DNA of 34,467 nucleotides. Source: Patescibacteria group bacterium (lineage in GTDB: Bacteria; Patescibacteriota; SICC01). Shown here piece after piece: positions 17,135 to 25,875 of the stretch (positions are counted from its first letter, which is position 1; each line of letters opens with the position of its first letter). The stretch lies in the NCBI GenBank assembly GCA_009694835.1, contig SICC01000006.1, positions 1 to 34,467 of the forward strand. Reading direction: 5' to 3'. Position numbers and translations under genes: made by a program. The notes below the pieces were generated by a model. It searched no databases and was not told the DNA's origin. It saw only the letters and a list, made by a program, of their open reading frames with translations.

Positions 17135-17524
17135 TTACGCCTGTGGACCGAGGCGGAATCGAACCGCCGACACAGGTTGTTCACGTATAGCGTCAGCTTC
17201 AGCCACGTTCTTCAGCGATGCAACGGTCAACTTTTCCCATTCGTCCACGTAGCGCGGTGGAATCACCAGCCAGTTCTTCATGAATCGACCCTTTTGAGGT
17301 TCAAAGTAACCAACGTCTGGCTCATCCAGCCAAGCTTCTACGTCGGCTGGTGGTAATTTCACTAACAGACTGTCATGCCAGTAGGTCACAGCAATCTTGC
17401 CGTTGGCGGCTTTAAGGCACGGATGCCCCATCATCTGACTGACGGTGACACCTTCATCGCGCAACCCATGAGCAATGCTTTCAAATACGGGCTGATGATC
17501 TCCGGCGGCCATGCTATTCGCCAA
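17135..17524 (-). CDS. TfoX/Sxy N-terminal-domain-like protein, 3' end running through a tRNA fragment
   Basis: VTVSQMMGHPCLKAANGKIAVTYWHDSLLVKL...YFEPQKGRFMKNWLVIPPRYVDEW resembles the TfoX_N fold family; final residues VSAVRFRLGPQA are encoded by tRNA-like sequence. Confidence 0.6.
   Translation of the reverse strand: MANSMAAGDHQPVFESIAHGLRDEGVTVSQMMGHPCLKAANGKIAVTYWHDSLLVKLPPADVEAWLDEPDVGYFEPQKGRFMKNWLVIPPRYVDEWEKLTVASLKNVAEADAIREQPVSAVRFRLGPQA
17144..17176 (-). pseudogene. Truncated tRNA 3' end (variable loop, T-arm, acceptor 3' strand), possibly tRNA-Phe-derived
   Basis: Minus strand CCT-GTGTC-GGCGG-TTCGATT-CCGCC-TCGGTCC-A: perfect T-stem/loop, 7-nt acceptor strand and discriminator A; no matching GGACCGA 5' half nearby. 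Confidence 0.65.
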
Positions 17525-17798
17525 TCTCTTCTATCGCTTCGGCCAGCTTGATGTCTTTTTCCGTCACTCCCCCGGCGTCATGCGAGGAGAGATTCAGCGT
17601 GACTTTGTTGAAGCGGATGTCGATATCCGGGTGGTGGTCCTGCTCTTCGGCCGCACTGGCGACGTGGTTCACGAAATCCATCGCTTGCCCAAAATCTTCG
17701 AACTCGAAGGTCTTGGTTATCGACGTACCGGAAGCACTCCATCCTTCGAGCGGGCCGAGGCGGGAGTCGATTTCGTCAGCGGTGAATGCTTTTGACAC
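17514..17798 (-). CDS. Pterin-4-alpha-carbinolamine dehydratase family protein
   Basis: FEFEDFGQAMDFVNHVASAAEEQDHHPDIDIRFNKVTLNLSSHDAGGVTEKDIKLAEAID-type signature. Confidence 0.9.
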   Translation of the reverse strand: MSKAFTADEIDSRLGPLEGWSASGTSITKTFEFEDFGQAMDFVNHVASAAEEQDHHPDIDIRFNKVTLNLSSHDAGGVTEKDIKLAEAIEEIGE

Positions 17799-17802
17799 GT
17801 TC

Positions 17803-18057
17803 CTATTTTACAACGGGATGCCGTTTTCGCAGGAGGCGCTGAAAGAACAGCGTGAACCACAGGGTCGCGGTAAAGACATTGACGATAGCCGTGAACCAGA
17901 GCGAGAGGCTGGCAAACGTCACGACAAAAATGCTTAAGATGGCCGCCGTAATCAGACTGGTAGCTGGGGCGGGTTTTTCCTTGGCGAGGACGGTCGGAAT
18001 GAGCGAGAGCGTGATAATGAACGATCCTCCGGAAATGACCAGGTCTTGCCAGCTCAT
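17803..18057 (-). CDS. Small polytopic membrane protein
   Basis: From internal start MSWQDLVISGG, ATGA overlap with the secA stop; three hydrophobic stretches. Confidence 0.6.
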   Translation of the reverse strand: MSWQDLVISGGSFIITLSLIPTVLAKEKPAPATSLITAAILSIFVVTFASLSLWFTAIVNVFTATLWFTLFFQRLLRKRHPVVK

Positions 18058-20846
18058 TTCTTGGCCAGGTTCGCTTGGTGCTCCGGAGAATTGATCAAGC
18101 CGCATTTCTTATACTTCAAACCAGAACCACACGGGCATGGGTCGTTGCGACCGACTTTCGGTTCACTGGAGGTGGAAGCGTTGGGGGCTTTCTTGTTACG
18201 TGATTTTACGGTGACGGTGGCGCTACCCTCTTGGGTGGTGGTAGCTTCGGGCTCACTTGGCTTGGCCAGCTCTTCGGCGTGATCCGGTGAAATAGTTTCG
18301 GACTTTCCGTCCGGCGTGCGAACAGTAACTTGTGGGTCTGACTTCGGAGTACCAACGCCCGGTGTCTGGTGTTCGTCGAGTGGTTCTTCACCAGGCTCTT
18401 TCTTGCCAATAACTGGCTTACCCGATGATCCCTTCTCGCCGCCCTTGGTGGTATTAACGTTACGGGCGGCCAATTCCACGTCCGTCGGTTTCTGTTCCTC
18501 GGCCATGCTGACCTTGAAGATGGTGTGCGTAAACTCGGCTTGGATGTTTCCGAGTAGTTGCTCGAACAAGCGGTAGCCTTCGCCTTTGTATTCTGTCAGC
18601 GGGTCCTTCTGGCCATACCCGCGCAAACCGACGCCTTCACGAAGGTGTTCCATAGCGTCCAGGTGATCCACCCAAAGCTGGTCGATGGTTTGAAGCATCA
18701 GGAGTCGTTCGAGCTTCCGGACGTTTTCTTCACCTTGCTGGGTCTCCTTTTGGCCATAGGCGTCGCTCAGAATATTAACCAGAGCTTCGCGGAGTTTGTC
18801 TCGCTCGCGAACAGCCTTGAGTGACTCGGCCAGATTACCGTCGGCTGGGACGATTGAGTTGATGCCTTCGGAGATCTTTTGGTAATCCCACTCGCCGGGG
18901 TCATCCCCTGGCGTATGGATGGCCAAGAGCAAGTCGACTTCTTGGGCAAACATATCTTTGACGTCCTGCTTGAGATCTTCTTGCTCGAGGATCTTTCGGC
19001 GGCGAGTATAAATAACTTCACGATGGGCGTTCATGACATCGTCGTATTCCACGACGTGCTTGCGGATGTCGAAGTTGTGCCCTTCTACCTTCTTTTGGGC
19101 CGACTCGATGGATTTGGAAATAATCTTGGCTTCAATCGGTTGGTCGTCCGGTAACTTTAACTTCTCCATCACGCCCTTGATCCGATCGCCGGCAAAGATG
19201 CGCATTAGGTCGTCTTCAAGTGAGACGAAGAATTGTGATGAACCTGGATCACCCTGACGAGCCGCGCGACCGCGGAGCTGGTTGTCGATTCGCCTGGCCT
19301 CGTGGCGTTCCGATCCAATCACATGCAAGCCACCGACTTCGGCTACGCCTTTACCGAGTTTGATATCGGTACCGCGTCCGGCCATATTAGTCGAAACGGT
19401 CACAGAGCCAGCCTTGCCCGCCCCCGCAATGATGTCGGCTTCTCGAGCGTGATTCTTGGCGTTCAAGATCTCATGCTTCACACCGGCAGCTTTGAGGTGC
19501 TTGGCGAGCCGTTCCGACTTCTCGACCGCAATCGTACCGAGCAAGACGGGCTGCTTCTTCTCGGTCCGCACTTTGACGTCCTGAGCAATGGCTTTGAACT
19601 TGGCGTCCTCGTTTTTGTAGATGAGGTCGTTCGAATCTTTTCGAACATTCGGCTTGTGGGTCGGGACCACCACCACGTCGACGGAGTAAATCTTGCCGAA
19701 CTCTTCCTTCTCCGTCTCAGCCGTACCGGTCATACCGCCGAGTTTCTCGTACAGACGGAAGTAGTTCTGGAACGTGATGGTCGCCATCGTCCGCGACTCT
19801 TCCTTGATCTCGACGCCTTCTTTGGCCTCGATAGCCTGGTGAAGTCCTTCCGAGAAGCGCCGGCCCGGTTGGAGTCGTCCGGTGAACTCATCGACGATGA
19901 TTACTTCTCCGTCTTTGACGACGTATTGCTTGTCGCGGAGGTAGAGTACCTGGGCCTGAAGGGCTTGTTCGAGGTGGTGGACTTGTGAAAGGCCACCAGC
20001 TTCGTAAATATTCTTCACGCCGAGGAACTCCTCGACCTTTTTGATGCCGGCGTCGGTTAGCGGAACGGCCCGGCGTTTTTCGTCGACAGTGAAGTCTTGG
20101 TCTTTGACGAGTTTCGGAACGAGCCCGGCAAAGCGTTTGTAGGCTTCCCCGCTCTTCTCAGCCGGGGCAGAAATAATTAACGGCGTGCGGGATTCATCGA
20201 TCAGAATAGAGTCGACCTCATCGACGATGGCGTAACTTAACGGTCGCTGAACGACTTCTTCCATCGAGCTGACCATGTTGTCACGCAGATAATCAAAGCC
20301 GAACTCATTATTAGTACCGTAGGTGACGTCGGCGGCGTAGGCTTCCTTCTTCTCGTCTTGTGGCTGCTCGTGGTAGATGGCCCCGACAGAGAGTCCCAGG
20401 AACTGGTAGACCTGCCCCATCCATTCCGTATCGCGTTTGGCGAGGTATTCGTTGACAGTGACCACATGGACACCCTTGCCGGCTAAGGCGTTCAGGTAGA
20501 CCGGCAGCGTGGCCGTCAGGGTTTTACCTTCACCCGTCTTCATTTCGGAAACGCGGCCGTTATGGAGAGCGTAGGCACCCATCAATTGAACGTCGAACGG
20601 ACGCTCCTTGATCACCCGACTGGCGGCTTCGCGGACAACGGCGAACGCTTCGGGCAAGAGGTCGTCCAGAGACTCCCCTTGCTCGATTCGCTGCCTAAAC
20701 TCTCCCGTCTTCTTCTTTAGTCCGGCGTCAGTTAGCTTCTTAGTGTCGTCGGCCAAGGCGTTAATTTTTTTGACAGCCTTACCCGCCCGCCGCAGTTCAC
20801 CCGCGGTGGTATCGCCCGACAGTCGTTTGAATATTCCTAAGGCCAT
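18054..20846 (-). CDS. secA: Preprotein translocase subunit SecA
   Basis: MKTGEGKTLTATLPVYLNAL, VDEVDSILIDESRTPLIIS, TNMAGRGTDIKLG, HEARRIDNQLRGRAARQGDPGSSQFFVSLEDDLMR; C-terminal Zn motif GRNDPCPCGSGLKYKKC. Confidence 0.98.
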   Translation of the reverse strand: MALGIFKRLSGDTTAGELRRAGKAVKKINALADDTKKLTDAGLKKKTGEFRQRIEQGESLDDLLPEAFAVVREAASRVIKERPFDVQLMGAYALHNGRVSEMKTGEGKTLTATLPVYLNALAGKGVHVVTVNEYLAKRDTEWMGQVYQFLGLSVGAIYHEQPQDEKKEAYAADVTYGTNNEFGFDYLRDNMVSSMEEVVQRPLSYAIVDEVDSILIDESRTPLIISAPAEKSGEAYKRFAGLVPKLVKDQDFTVDEKRRAVPLTDAGIKKVEEFLGVKNIYEAGGLSQVHHLEQALQAQVLYLRDKQYVVKDGEVIIVDEFTGRLQPGRRFSEGLHQAIEAKEGVEIKEESRTMATITFQNYFRLYEKLGGMTGTAETEKEEFGKIYSVDVVVVPTHKPNVRKDSNDLIYKNEDAKFKAIAQDVKVRTEKKQPVLLGTIAVEKSERLAKHLKAAGVKHEILNAKNHAREADIIAGAGKAGSVTVSTNMAGRGTDIKLGKGVAEVGGLHVIGSERHEARRIDNQLRGRAARQGDPGSSQFFVSLEDDLMRIFAGDRIKGVMEKLKLPDDQPIEAKIISKSIESAQKKVEGHNFDIRKHVVEYDDVMNAHREVIYTRRRKILEQEDLKQDVKDMFAQEVDLLLAIHTPGDDPGEWDYQKISEGINSIVPADGNLAESLKAVRERDKLREALVNILSDAYGQKETQQGEENVRKLERLLMLQTIDQLWVDHLDAMEHLREGVGLRGYGQKDPLTEYKGEGYRLFEQLLGNIQAEFTHTIFKVSMAEEQKPTDVELAARNVNTTKGGEKGSSGKPVIGKKEPGEEPLDEHQTPGVGTPKSDPQVTVRTPDGKSETISPDHAEELAKPSEPEATTTQEGSATVTVKSRNKKAPNASTSSEPKVGRNDPCPCGSGLKYKKCGLINSPEHQANLAKK

Positions 20847-21247
20847 CAGGCAGACTCGTCTCCCTCGGGAGCACGCAAGTCAGGTTCGATTGAAGCCTCG
20901 TCTTTGGCTTTGGTCAAATCTTTACGGATGTGGTCCCGGTAACGTTCTTCTTGGCGGCGCAGCGGCTCGCGCAGCTTATTCACGCAGCCATCGATGGCGG
21001 CGTGCATTTCCGGAGCGGAAAATTCCATGTTGACGATATCTTTCTCACCCAAGTTAGAGATGGTGATATGGCAGGTATTCCGGGTGTCGGCTGTATTCGA
21101 TGGAGTACGAGTCAGCTTGATGTCAGCGAGTGCACCTTCCTGATGCTTCGGAATAATCAGCTTCTCGAGCTTGCCAACCTTCTCGGTGGCGTAGTCTTTT
21201 GAATCGACTGGTACGTCGTCGCCAACCGTGGTGATTTGGATTCTCAT
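20846..21247 (-). CDS. hpf: Ribosome hibernation-promoting factor (HPF/RaiA family)
   Basis: MRIQITTVGDDVPVDSKDYATEKVGKLEKL...CHITISN...DMHAAIDxxVNKLxxQ-like signature; adjacent to secA as in many bacteria. Confidence 0.82.
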   Translation of the reverse strand: MRIQITTVGDDVPVDSKDYATEKVGKLEKLIIPKHQEGALADIKLTRTPSNTADTRNTCHITISNLGEKDIVNMEFSAPEMHAAIDGCVNKLREPLRRQEERYRDHIRKDLTKAKDEASIEPDLRAPEGDESA

Positions 21248-22458
21248 GTAGTAGTTCCGTCTGGCTCAATTTTCTTAAATGACAGGTGCTCGTGCAGTAC
21301 CTGCGGCATATCTACACTACCATCGTCGTTCTGGTAATTCTCGGTAATGGCGATGATGGCCCGTCCGATAGCCACGGCGGTGTTGTTGAGCGTGTGGACG
21401 AACTCGCCGTTATGCTTAATCTTCAGACGTCGGGCTTGGAAATCGGTATCGTTTGAGTTCGAGGCCACTTCCATATACTTGTTGTCCCCTGGCAGCCAGG
21501 CTTCGATGTCATACTTCTTGGCGTTCGGTGCGCCCAGCTCCCGAGCGCAAATATTGAGGACTCGGAATGGAATGCCAAGCGAGGTCCAAAATTCCTCAGC
21601 CGTTTTTTGAAGCTTTTCGTGGGCTTCCCACGATTTACTTGGATCACTGAAAATAAACAGCTCTAACTTATCGAATTCATGGCCGCGCATGATTCCCTTG
21701 GTGTCTTTGCCGTAACTTCCCGCTTCCCGGCGGTAGACCGGCGCAAAGCCGATGTATTTTACGGGTAGCTCGTCTAACGTCTCACTGGCGTGGTAGCTGG
21801 CTAGAGGGACTTCAGATGTGCCGGACAGATATTTTTTCGCATCCTTTTCAGTCTCGTCTTCAACGGCGTAGATTTCGCTTACTTCCGCCGGAAAGAATCC
21901 TGTACCAAACATGGCTTCTTCATTAACAATACTCGGCGGTCGCATCGGCACGAAGCCTTTTTCCTGGTAGTAATCCATGGCGTAGCGGATGAGCGCAAAT
22001 TCTAGGTCGACTAAGGCACCTTTTAGAAACCAAAAACGATTTCCCGATACCTTAGCGCCGCGCTCAAAGTCGATCAGTGGTTTGATACCCGGAATCTCGT
22101 AGTGCGGTTTAGGATCATTAATTTTTGGCTTATTGCCGATTTCTTTCACCTCTTCATCAGCGTCGGTTGGAATGTCGCTTTCTGAAATATTCGGTAGTTG
22201 AAGGTAGAGCAGGTCGAATTCTTTATTCACTTTCTTCTGGTCAGTTTCGATCTTCTTCAGCTTTTCCTTGATGGCTTTGCCAGCCTTGGCGTCTTTGATT
22301 CTCTTTTGTTCAGCTCGGAGATCATCGAACTTTGATTGGTATTCCCGACGCAATCCATCGAGACGGATGAGCTTCATAACGTCGAGCTTCATACCGCGTC
22401 GTTCGACTTCATTGGTAATCAAATCAGGTTCGTCGCGGATGAGCTTGAGATCAATCAT
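21244..22458 (-). CDS. serS: Seryl-tRNA synthetase
   Basis: MIDLKLIRDEPDLITNEVERRG coiled-coil arm; GTSEVPLASYHASETL, PVYRREAGSYGKDTKGIMRGHEFDKLELF class II motifs. Confidence 0.97.
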   Translation of the reverse strand: MIDLKLIRDEPDLITNEVERRGMKLDVMKLIRLDGLRREYQSKFDDLRAEQKRIKDAKAGKAIKEKLKKIETDQKKVNKEFDLLYLQLPNISESDIPTDADEEVKEIGNKPKINDPKPHYEIPGIKPLIDFERGAKVSGNRFWFLKGALVDLEFALIRYAMDYYQEKGFVPMRPPSIVNEEAMFGTGFFPAEVSEIYAVEDETEKDAKKYLSGTSEVPLASYHASETLDELPVKYIGFAPVYRREAGSYGKDTKGIMRGHEFDKLELFIFSDPSKSWEAHEKLQKTAEEFWTSLGIPFRVLNICARELGAPNAKKYDIEAWLPGDNKYMEVASNSNDTDFQARRLKIKHNGEFVHTLNNTAVAIGRAIIAITENYQNDDGSVDMPQVLHEHLSFKKIEPDGTTT

Positions 22459-22658
22459 TCCAACACTTTCTTAGCAGCCTCAACCTTGTCCTTTGGCACT
22501 TTTATCTCGAATTCAGAACTAGCACCGAGGTAGGCGCTGGCGTCTCCTGGAACCAACACGACCGGAATCTTGGCCTCAGCCAACCGTTGCTGCATTAATT
22601 CAGCCATTGGCTCGTTCGGAGCTGTAGCTAGGGTGATCCAGTTTATATCTTCAGTCAT
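22455..22658 (-). CDS. DUF2007-like small protein
   Basis: WITLATAPNEPMAELMQQRLAEAKIPVVLVPGDASAYLGASSEFEIKVPKDKVEAAKKVL; ATGA overlap with serS. Confidence 0.7.
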   Translation of the reverse strand: MTEDINWITLATAPNEPMAELMQQRLAEAKIPVVLVPGDASAYLGASSEFEIKVPKDKVEAAKKVLE

Positions 22659-22690
22659 AGATTTAGTTTCGCTTAATTTCTATTTCTTCG

Positions 22691-24319
22691 CTATACGGCT
22701 GAAAGCAATTTAATTACCTTGGGTCGGTCGGCCGCCCAGAGGAACGTCGAAAGTCGTGGTCCGGTGTCTTGCCCAATTAATAAGTGATAGACGTCACCAA
22801 AGAAGGCGCGTTGGCGTTTGCGGTTAGCCATATCATCCAACTTTGGGTCCTTCGGTAAGGCGTAGACCAGATCTTCAATCTCCTTGACTGAATGAGCGCG
22901 CTTATTCTTCAGCTCTTTGACGAGCTCTTTGATGAGCTTCTTAGTTCCCGCTTTTACTTTCCTGGCGTAAGCGGTGTTTGGTTTATCGAGCAGGGCGACC
23001 ATCTCGTCTGGATTGTGATTCTCCAGCCAGTTGCGGGCTTTGGGAACTCGTTCTTTGATCGAATCAGCGTCATATTCCGGACCGAGGGAGCTGAGTAACT
23101 TGGTCAGCTTCTTGACGTCCCACTGGACAATTTGCCCCAGGGAGACAATCTGACGGAACGGCGCTGGCCGCAGTCGTTGGTCAGGAACCTTGCCGTCCGG
23201 GAAGCTTTCCCGCAAGGCAAAGTCGCGGGCGCGGTCGAGTTGGTTATTTTGGTAGGCCAGCATCTCGCGGTCGAACTCGTCGTACTGGCGGTAAATCTCA
23301 GTATCAAACGCCAGGCTAAAGTTCTGCTTTGGCGGACGTCGCAAGTATTGCCAGCGGAGCAGCGGAACCTCGTAGACATCGAGTAACTCGCTGGGTGAGA
23401 CTCCCGTCCCAGCTGAACCGGACATCTTGCCCGCTTCTCCTTGCAACCCAACTAATCCGTAGCCAATAAACACGGGCGGTGGGTAGTTGAAAATGTCACG
23501 GGAAATTCGGCTCGACGCGTCGCGGCTACCTCCGGGTGAAGCGTGGTCAGCTCCAGCTGGCTCGAATCCGACCTTTTCGTGCATCCACCGCATCGCCCAA
23601 TCAGTCTTCCAGGATAGTTTTACCAGCCGGTCTTTGCCGATGACGACCTGATCAGTTTGGTTGGTATCCTTACATTCGTAGGTCAGTGTCTTGTCGCCGT
23701 CGTAATTTACTACTCGGGTGTGGTCGGTACCGGTAAATCGTGAATAGACCGAGACGGGATAGAAGTCTTTGCGGTACGAGTCGAGCTCGAGATCATTTGC
23801 AGCTTTGGCCTTGTCTGACATCAGTGAAAAGAGAATTTCAGCAATCTTCTCACGATTCTTTAGGGCCGTGACGAGGTGCTTGTCATACTTCCCTGCAGCG
23901 TATTCCTTGGTTTGGTAGCGATACTCGAGCTCAATGCCGATTTCTTTGACGGAGGCTTCGAATAATTTCTCAAATCGTTCAGCGTAGGAGCCTTTTTTTC
24001 CGCCGTGCGGATCTGGAACGGCTGAGAGTGGTTTACCGAGTTCCTTTTCGAATTTTTGATCAATCCCCTCGGGGACCTTTCGGAAACGGTCGTAATCATC
24101 CCAGGTAAAAAGCGTACGAGTCTTCTTGCCCAAGTGCTGCAGGGCGCGCCCGACAGCAAAAGCCGTCATCACGTCGCGGAAGTTACCAAAATGAATAACC
24201 CCGGACGGGCTAATACCGGCGGCGGTGGTACATACTTTTTGATCAGGAAATTCGCCGAGTACTTCTTCGGCGGCGGCTTCAGCCCAATGGGGTGTCCCGG
24301 ATTTCTTTCTGTTTGCCAT
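22691..24319 (-). CDS. lysS: Lysyl-tRNA synthetase, class I
   Basis: AGISPSGVIHFGNFRDVMTAFAVGRAL (HIGH-like), GEAGKMSGSAGTGVSPSELLDVYEVPLLRWQYLRRPPKQNFSLAFD. Internal start MANRKKSG preferred over 24337. Confidence 0.93.
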   Translation of the reverse strand: MANRKKSGTPHWAEAAAEEVLGEFPDQKVCTTAAGISPSGVIHFGNFRDVMTAFAVGRALQHLGKKTRTLFTWDDYDRFRKVPEGIDQKFEKELGKPLSAVPDPHGGKKGSYAERFEKLFEASVKEIGIELEYRYQTKEYAAGKYDKHLVTALKNREKIAEILFSLMSDKAKAANDLELDSYRKDFYPVSVYSRFTGTDHTRVVNYDGDKTLTYECKDTNQTDQVVIGKDRLVKLSWKTDWAMRWMHEKVGFEPAGADHASPGGSRDASSRISRDIFNYPPPVFIGYGLVGLQGEAGKMSGSAGTGVSPSELLDVYEVPLLRWQYLRRPPKQNFSLAFDTEIYRQYDEFDREMLAYQNNQLDRARDFALRESFPDGKVPDQRLRPAPFRQIVSLGQIVQWDVKKLTKLLSSLGPEYDADSIKERVPKARNWLENHNPDEMVALLDKPNTAYARKVKAGTKKLIKELVKELKNKRAHSVKEIEDLVYALPKDPKLDDMANRKRQRAFFGDVYHLLIGQDTGPRLSTFLWAADRPKVIKLLSAV

Positions 24320-24333
24320 AAAATCAACTAGTA

Positions 24334-24368
24334 CCATTATCGCAAGCCTAGGCAGGCTTGGCTAATGG
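24334..24368. repeat. Inverted repeat CCATTA(tcgc)AAGCCT(aggc)AGGCTT(ggc)TAATGG upstream of lysS
   Basis: Two nested perfect 6-bp arms directly upstream of the lysS start region. Confidence 0.6.
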
Positions 24369-24371
24369 GCA

Positions 24372-24426
24372 TTCAAAAAAAAATCCCTCGGAGCGGAGTC
24401 CTCGGGATGACGCCTGAATCGGCGTC
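24372..24426 (-). terminator. Terminator region after greA: two hairpins then a T run
   Basis: Minus strand TGACGCC-GATTCA-GGCGTCA, then ATCCCGAGGA-CTCCGC-TCCGAGGGAT followed by TTTTTTT. Confidence 0.75.
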
Positions 24427-24904
24427 ACTTTTTGCCGATAGAGACGATGTGGTACTTGGTAGCACCACGTGGCGTTTCGACTTCGACTGATTCTCCGACC
24501 GCGGCTCCGACCAGGGCTTCCCCGAGCGGCGATTCGTGGGAAATCATCCCATCATCCGGATTGGCGTCGGTCGGACCAACCACGGTGAAGGTCGAACTGC
24601 TTCCGCCGGTCTTTACTTTGACGGTGGATCCAAGGGTTACCTTCCCGCCTTCGCCGGCGTTAGCCTTCACAATCTTCGGATTCTCGAGCATGTGGTTCAG
24701 TTCGGTAATCCGCCCCTCAACAAAGGCCTGCTCATTCTTGGCGTCCTCGTACTCCGAATTCTCAGAGAGGTCACCGTAAGAAATGGCTTCTTTAATCCGC
24801 GCCAGAACTGCCGGACGGCGGGTATCCTTGAGGTCTTTCAACTCCGCCTTGAGCTTATCGAGCCCGGCGGCAGTGAGGACGGCTTGGTCGGTTGTTTCAG
24901 GCAT
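24425..24904 (-). CDS. greA: Transcription elongation factor GreA
   Basis: LTAAGLDKLKAELKDLKDTRRPAVLARIKEAISYGDLSENSEYEDAKNEQAFVEGRITEL and SPLGEALVGAAVGESVEVETPRG. Confidence 0.96.
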   Translation of the reverse strand: MPETTDQAVLTAAGLDKLKAELKDLKDTRRPAVLARIKEAISYGDLSENSEYEDAKNEQAFVEGRITELNHMLENPKIVKANAGEGGKVTLGSTVKVKTGGSSSTFTVVGPTDANPDDGMISHESPLGEALVGAAVGESVEVETPRGATKYHIVSIGKK

Positions 24905-24958
24905 GATTTCTTTAAATCTAGGGATAAATAATGCCCCGAATGGGCTGGGGTGGCAGTA

Positions 24959-24988
24959 ATCCTAGCACCGCTTCTATATGGGGGTCAA
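24959..24988 (-). promoter_or_regulatory. Putative greA promoter TTGACC-18 bp-TAGGAT with extended -10 TGC
   Basis: Minus strand TTGACC (24988-24983), TGC preceding TAGGAT (24964-24959), immediately after folD stop. Confidence 0.5.
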
Positions 24989-24993
24989 CCGGG

Positions 24994-25821
24994 CTAGCGT
25001 GAAAGGTCGTAAACGTTTTCCAAGAGACTGGCGACGGTCATAGGCCCGACTCCCCCAGGAACTGGAGTGATGGCCGAGGCTTTGGCTTTCACTCCTTCGA
25101 AATCAACATCCCCCGTAACCCCATCTTCCAATTTGTTGATTCCAACGTCGATGATCGCTACCCCTTCTTTCACCATATCGGCGGTTATCAAGTCGACGTT
25201 TCCTGTGGCCACAATCAGGACATCGGCAGATTTTGTGGCGGCGGCCAAGTCGGCGGTGGATCGATCAACGCGAGTGACCTTGGCACCGCGTTGTTCGAGC
25301 AAGATTGAAAGCGGTCCGCCCGTTAACTTTCCTTGTCCCACCACAGTGACGTTTCGATCTTCGATTGAAATGTTGTATTCCTCAAGCAGCGTTAGAATTC
25401 CCCGCGGCGTGGCCGGGATAACACCGGGTTCACCAGCTTCGAGTCGGCGAAGGTTTTCCGGGGTCAAGCCATCAGCATCTTTAGCGGCGTCGACTGTGGC
25501 AAATACTTCCCGCTCGTTGACGCCGTCTGGCAGCGGCAGTTGGACGATATACCCATCAATCTCTTTGTTGGCATTGAAGGCTTCGGCGGCCGCAATCAGA
25601 TCAGTTTGAGTAGCGGTAGGACCGAGATCTTTGGTATCGCAACGCCAACCCAGGTCCTTAGCGGCTACCTGCTTATAGCCCACATAGGTTTCCGTAGCCG
25701 GGTTGTCGGTCGCGACAATAATTCCCAATCCTAAGGGGCGGTCAGATGCTTCTGCTAATCGCTTTAAGTGCTTGGCCGCGATGGCCGTCCCGTCGATAAT
25801 CACTGGTTTTCGCTCTGCCAT
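24994..25821 (-). CDS. folD: Bifunctional methylenetetrahydrofolate dehydrogenase/cyclohydrolase
   Basis: TYVGYKQVAAKDLGW, YIVQLPLPDGVNE, KDADGLTPENLRRL, VVGQGKLTGGPLSILL, PVPGGVGPMTVASLLENV. Confidence 0.94.
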   Translation of the reverse strand: MAERKPVIIDGTAIAAKHLKRLAEASDRPLGLGIIVATDNPATETYVGYKQVAAKDLGWRCDTKDLGPTATQTDLIAAAEAFNANKEIDGYIVQLPLPDGVNEREVFATVDAAKDADGLTPENLRRLEAGEPGVIPATPRGILTLLEEYNISIEDRNVTVVGQGKLTGGPLSILLEQRGAKVTRVDRSTADLAAATKSADVLIVATGNVDLITADMVKEGVAIIDVGINKLEDGVTGDVDFEGVKAKASAITPVPGGVGPMTVASLLENVYDLSR

Positions 25822-25832
25822 GGGATTTCTCC

Positions 25833-25856
25833 GTTGCTATCTTACAACGTAGCAAC
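25833..25856. repeat. Inverted repeat GTTGCTA-N10-TAGCAAC in folD leader
   Basis: Perfect 7-bp arms immediately upstream of the folD SD (GGAG). Confidence 0.5.
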
Positions 25857-25875
25857 TGGACTATCATAGCCTAGA

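Noticed and set aside
17144-17230. Complete tRNA gene on minus strand
   Set aside because: No pairing 5' acceptor strand, D-arm or anticodon stem upstream of the T-arm.
17135-17524. tmRNA (ssrA) with 3' tRNA-like end
   Set aside because: Considered because of the T-arm about 380 nt from the ORF start, but no tmRNA 5' consensus or tag ORF is visible and the region codes for a TfoX-like protein.
19302-19988. 228-aa plus-strand ORF
   Set aside because: Lies entirely antisense to the highly conserved secA; no recognisable family; shadow ORF.
25067-25609. 180-aa plus-strand Ser-rich ORF
   Set aside because: Antisense to folD; shadow ORF.
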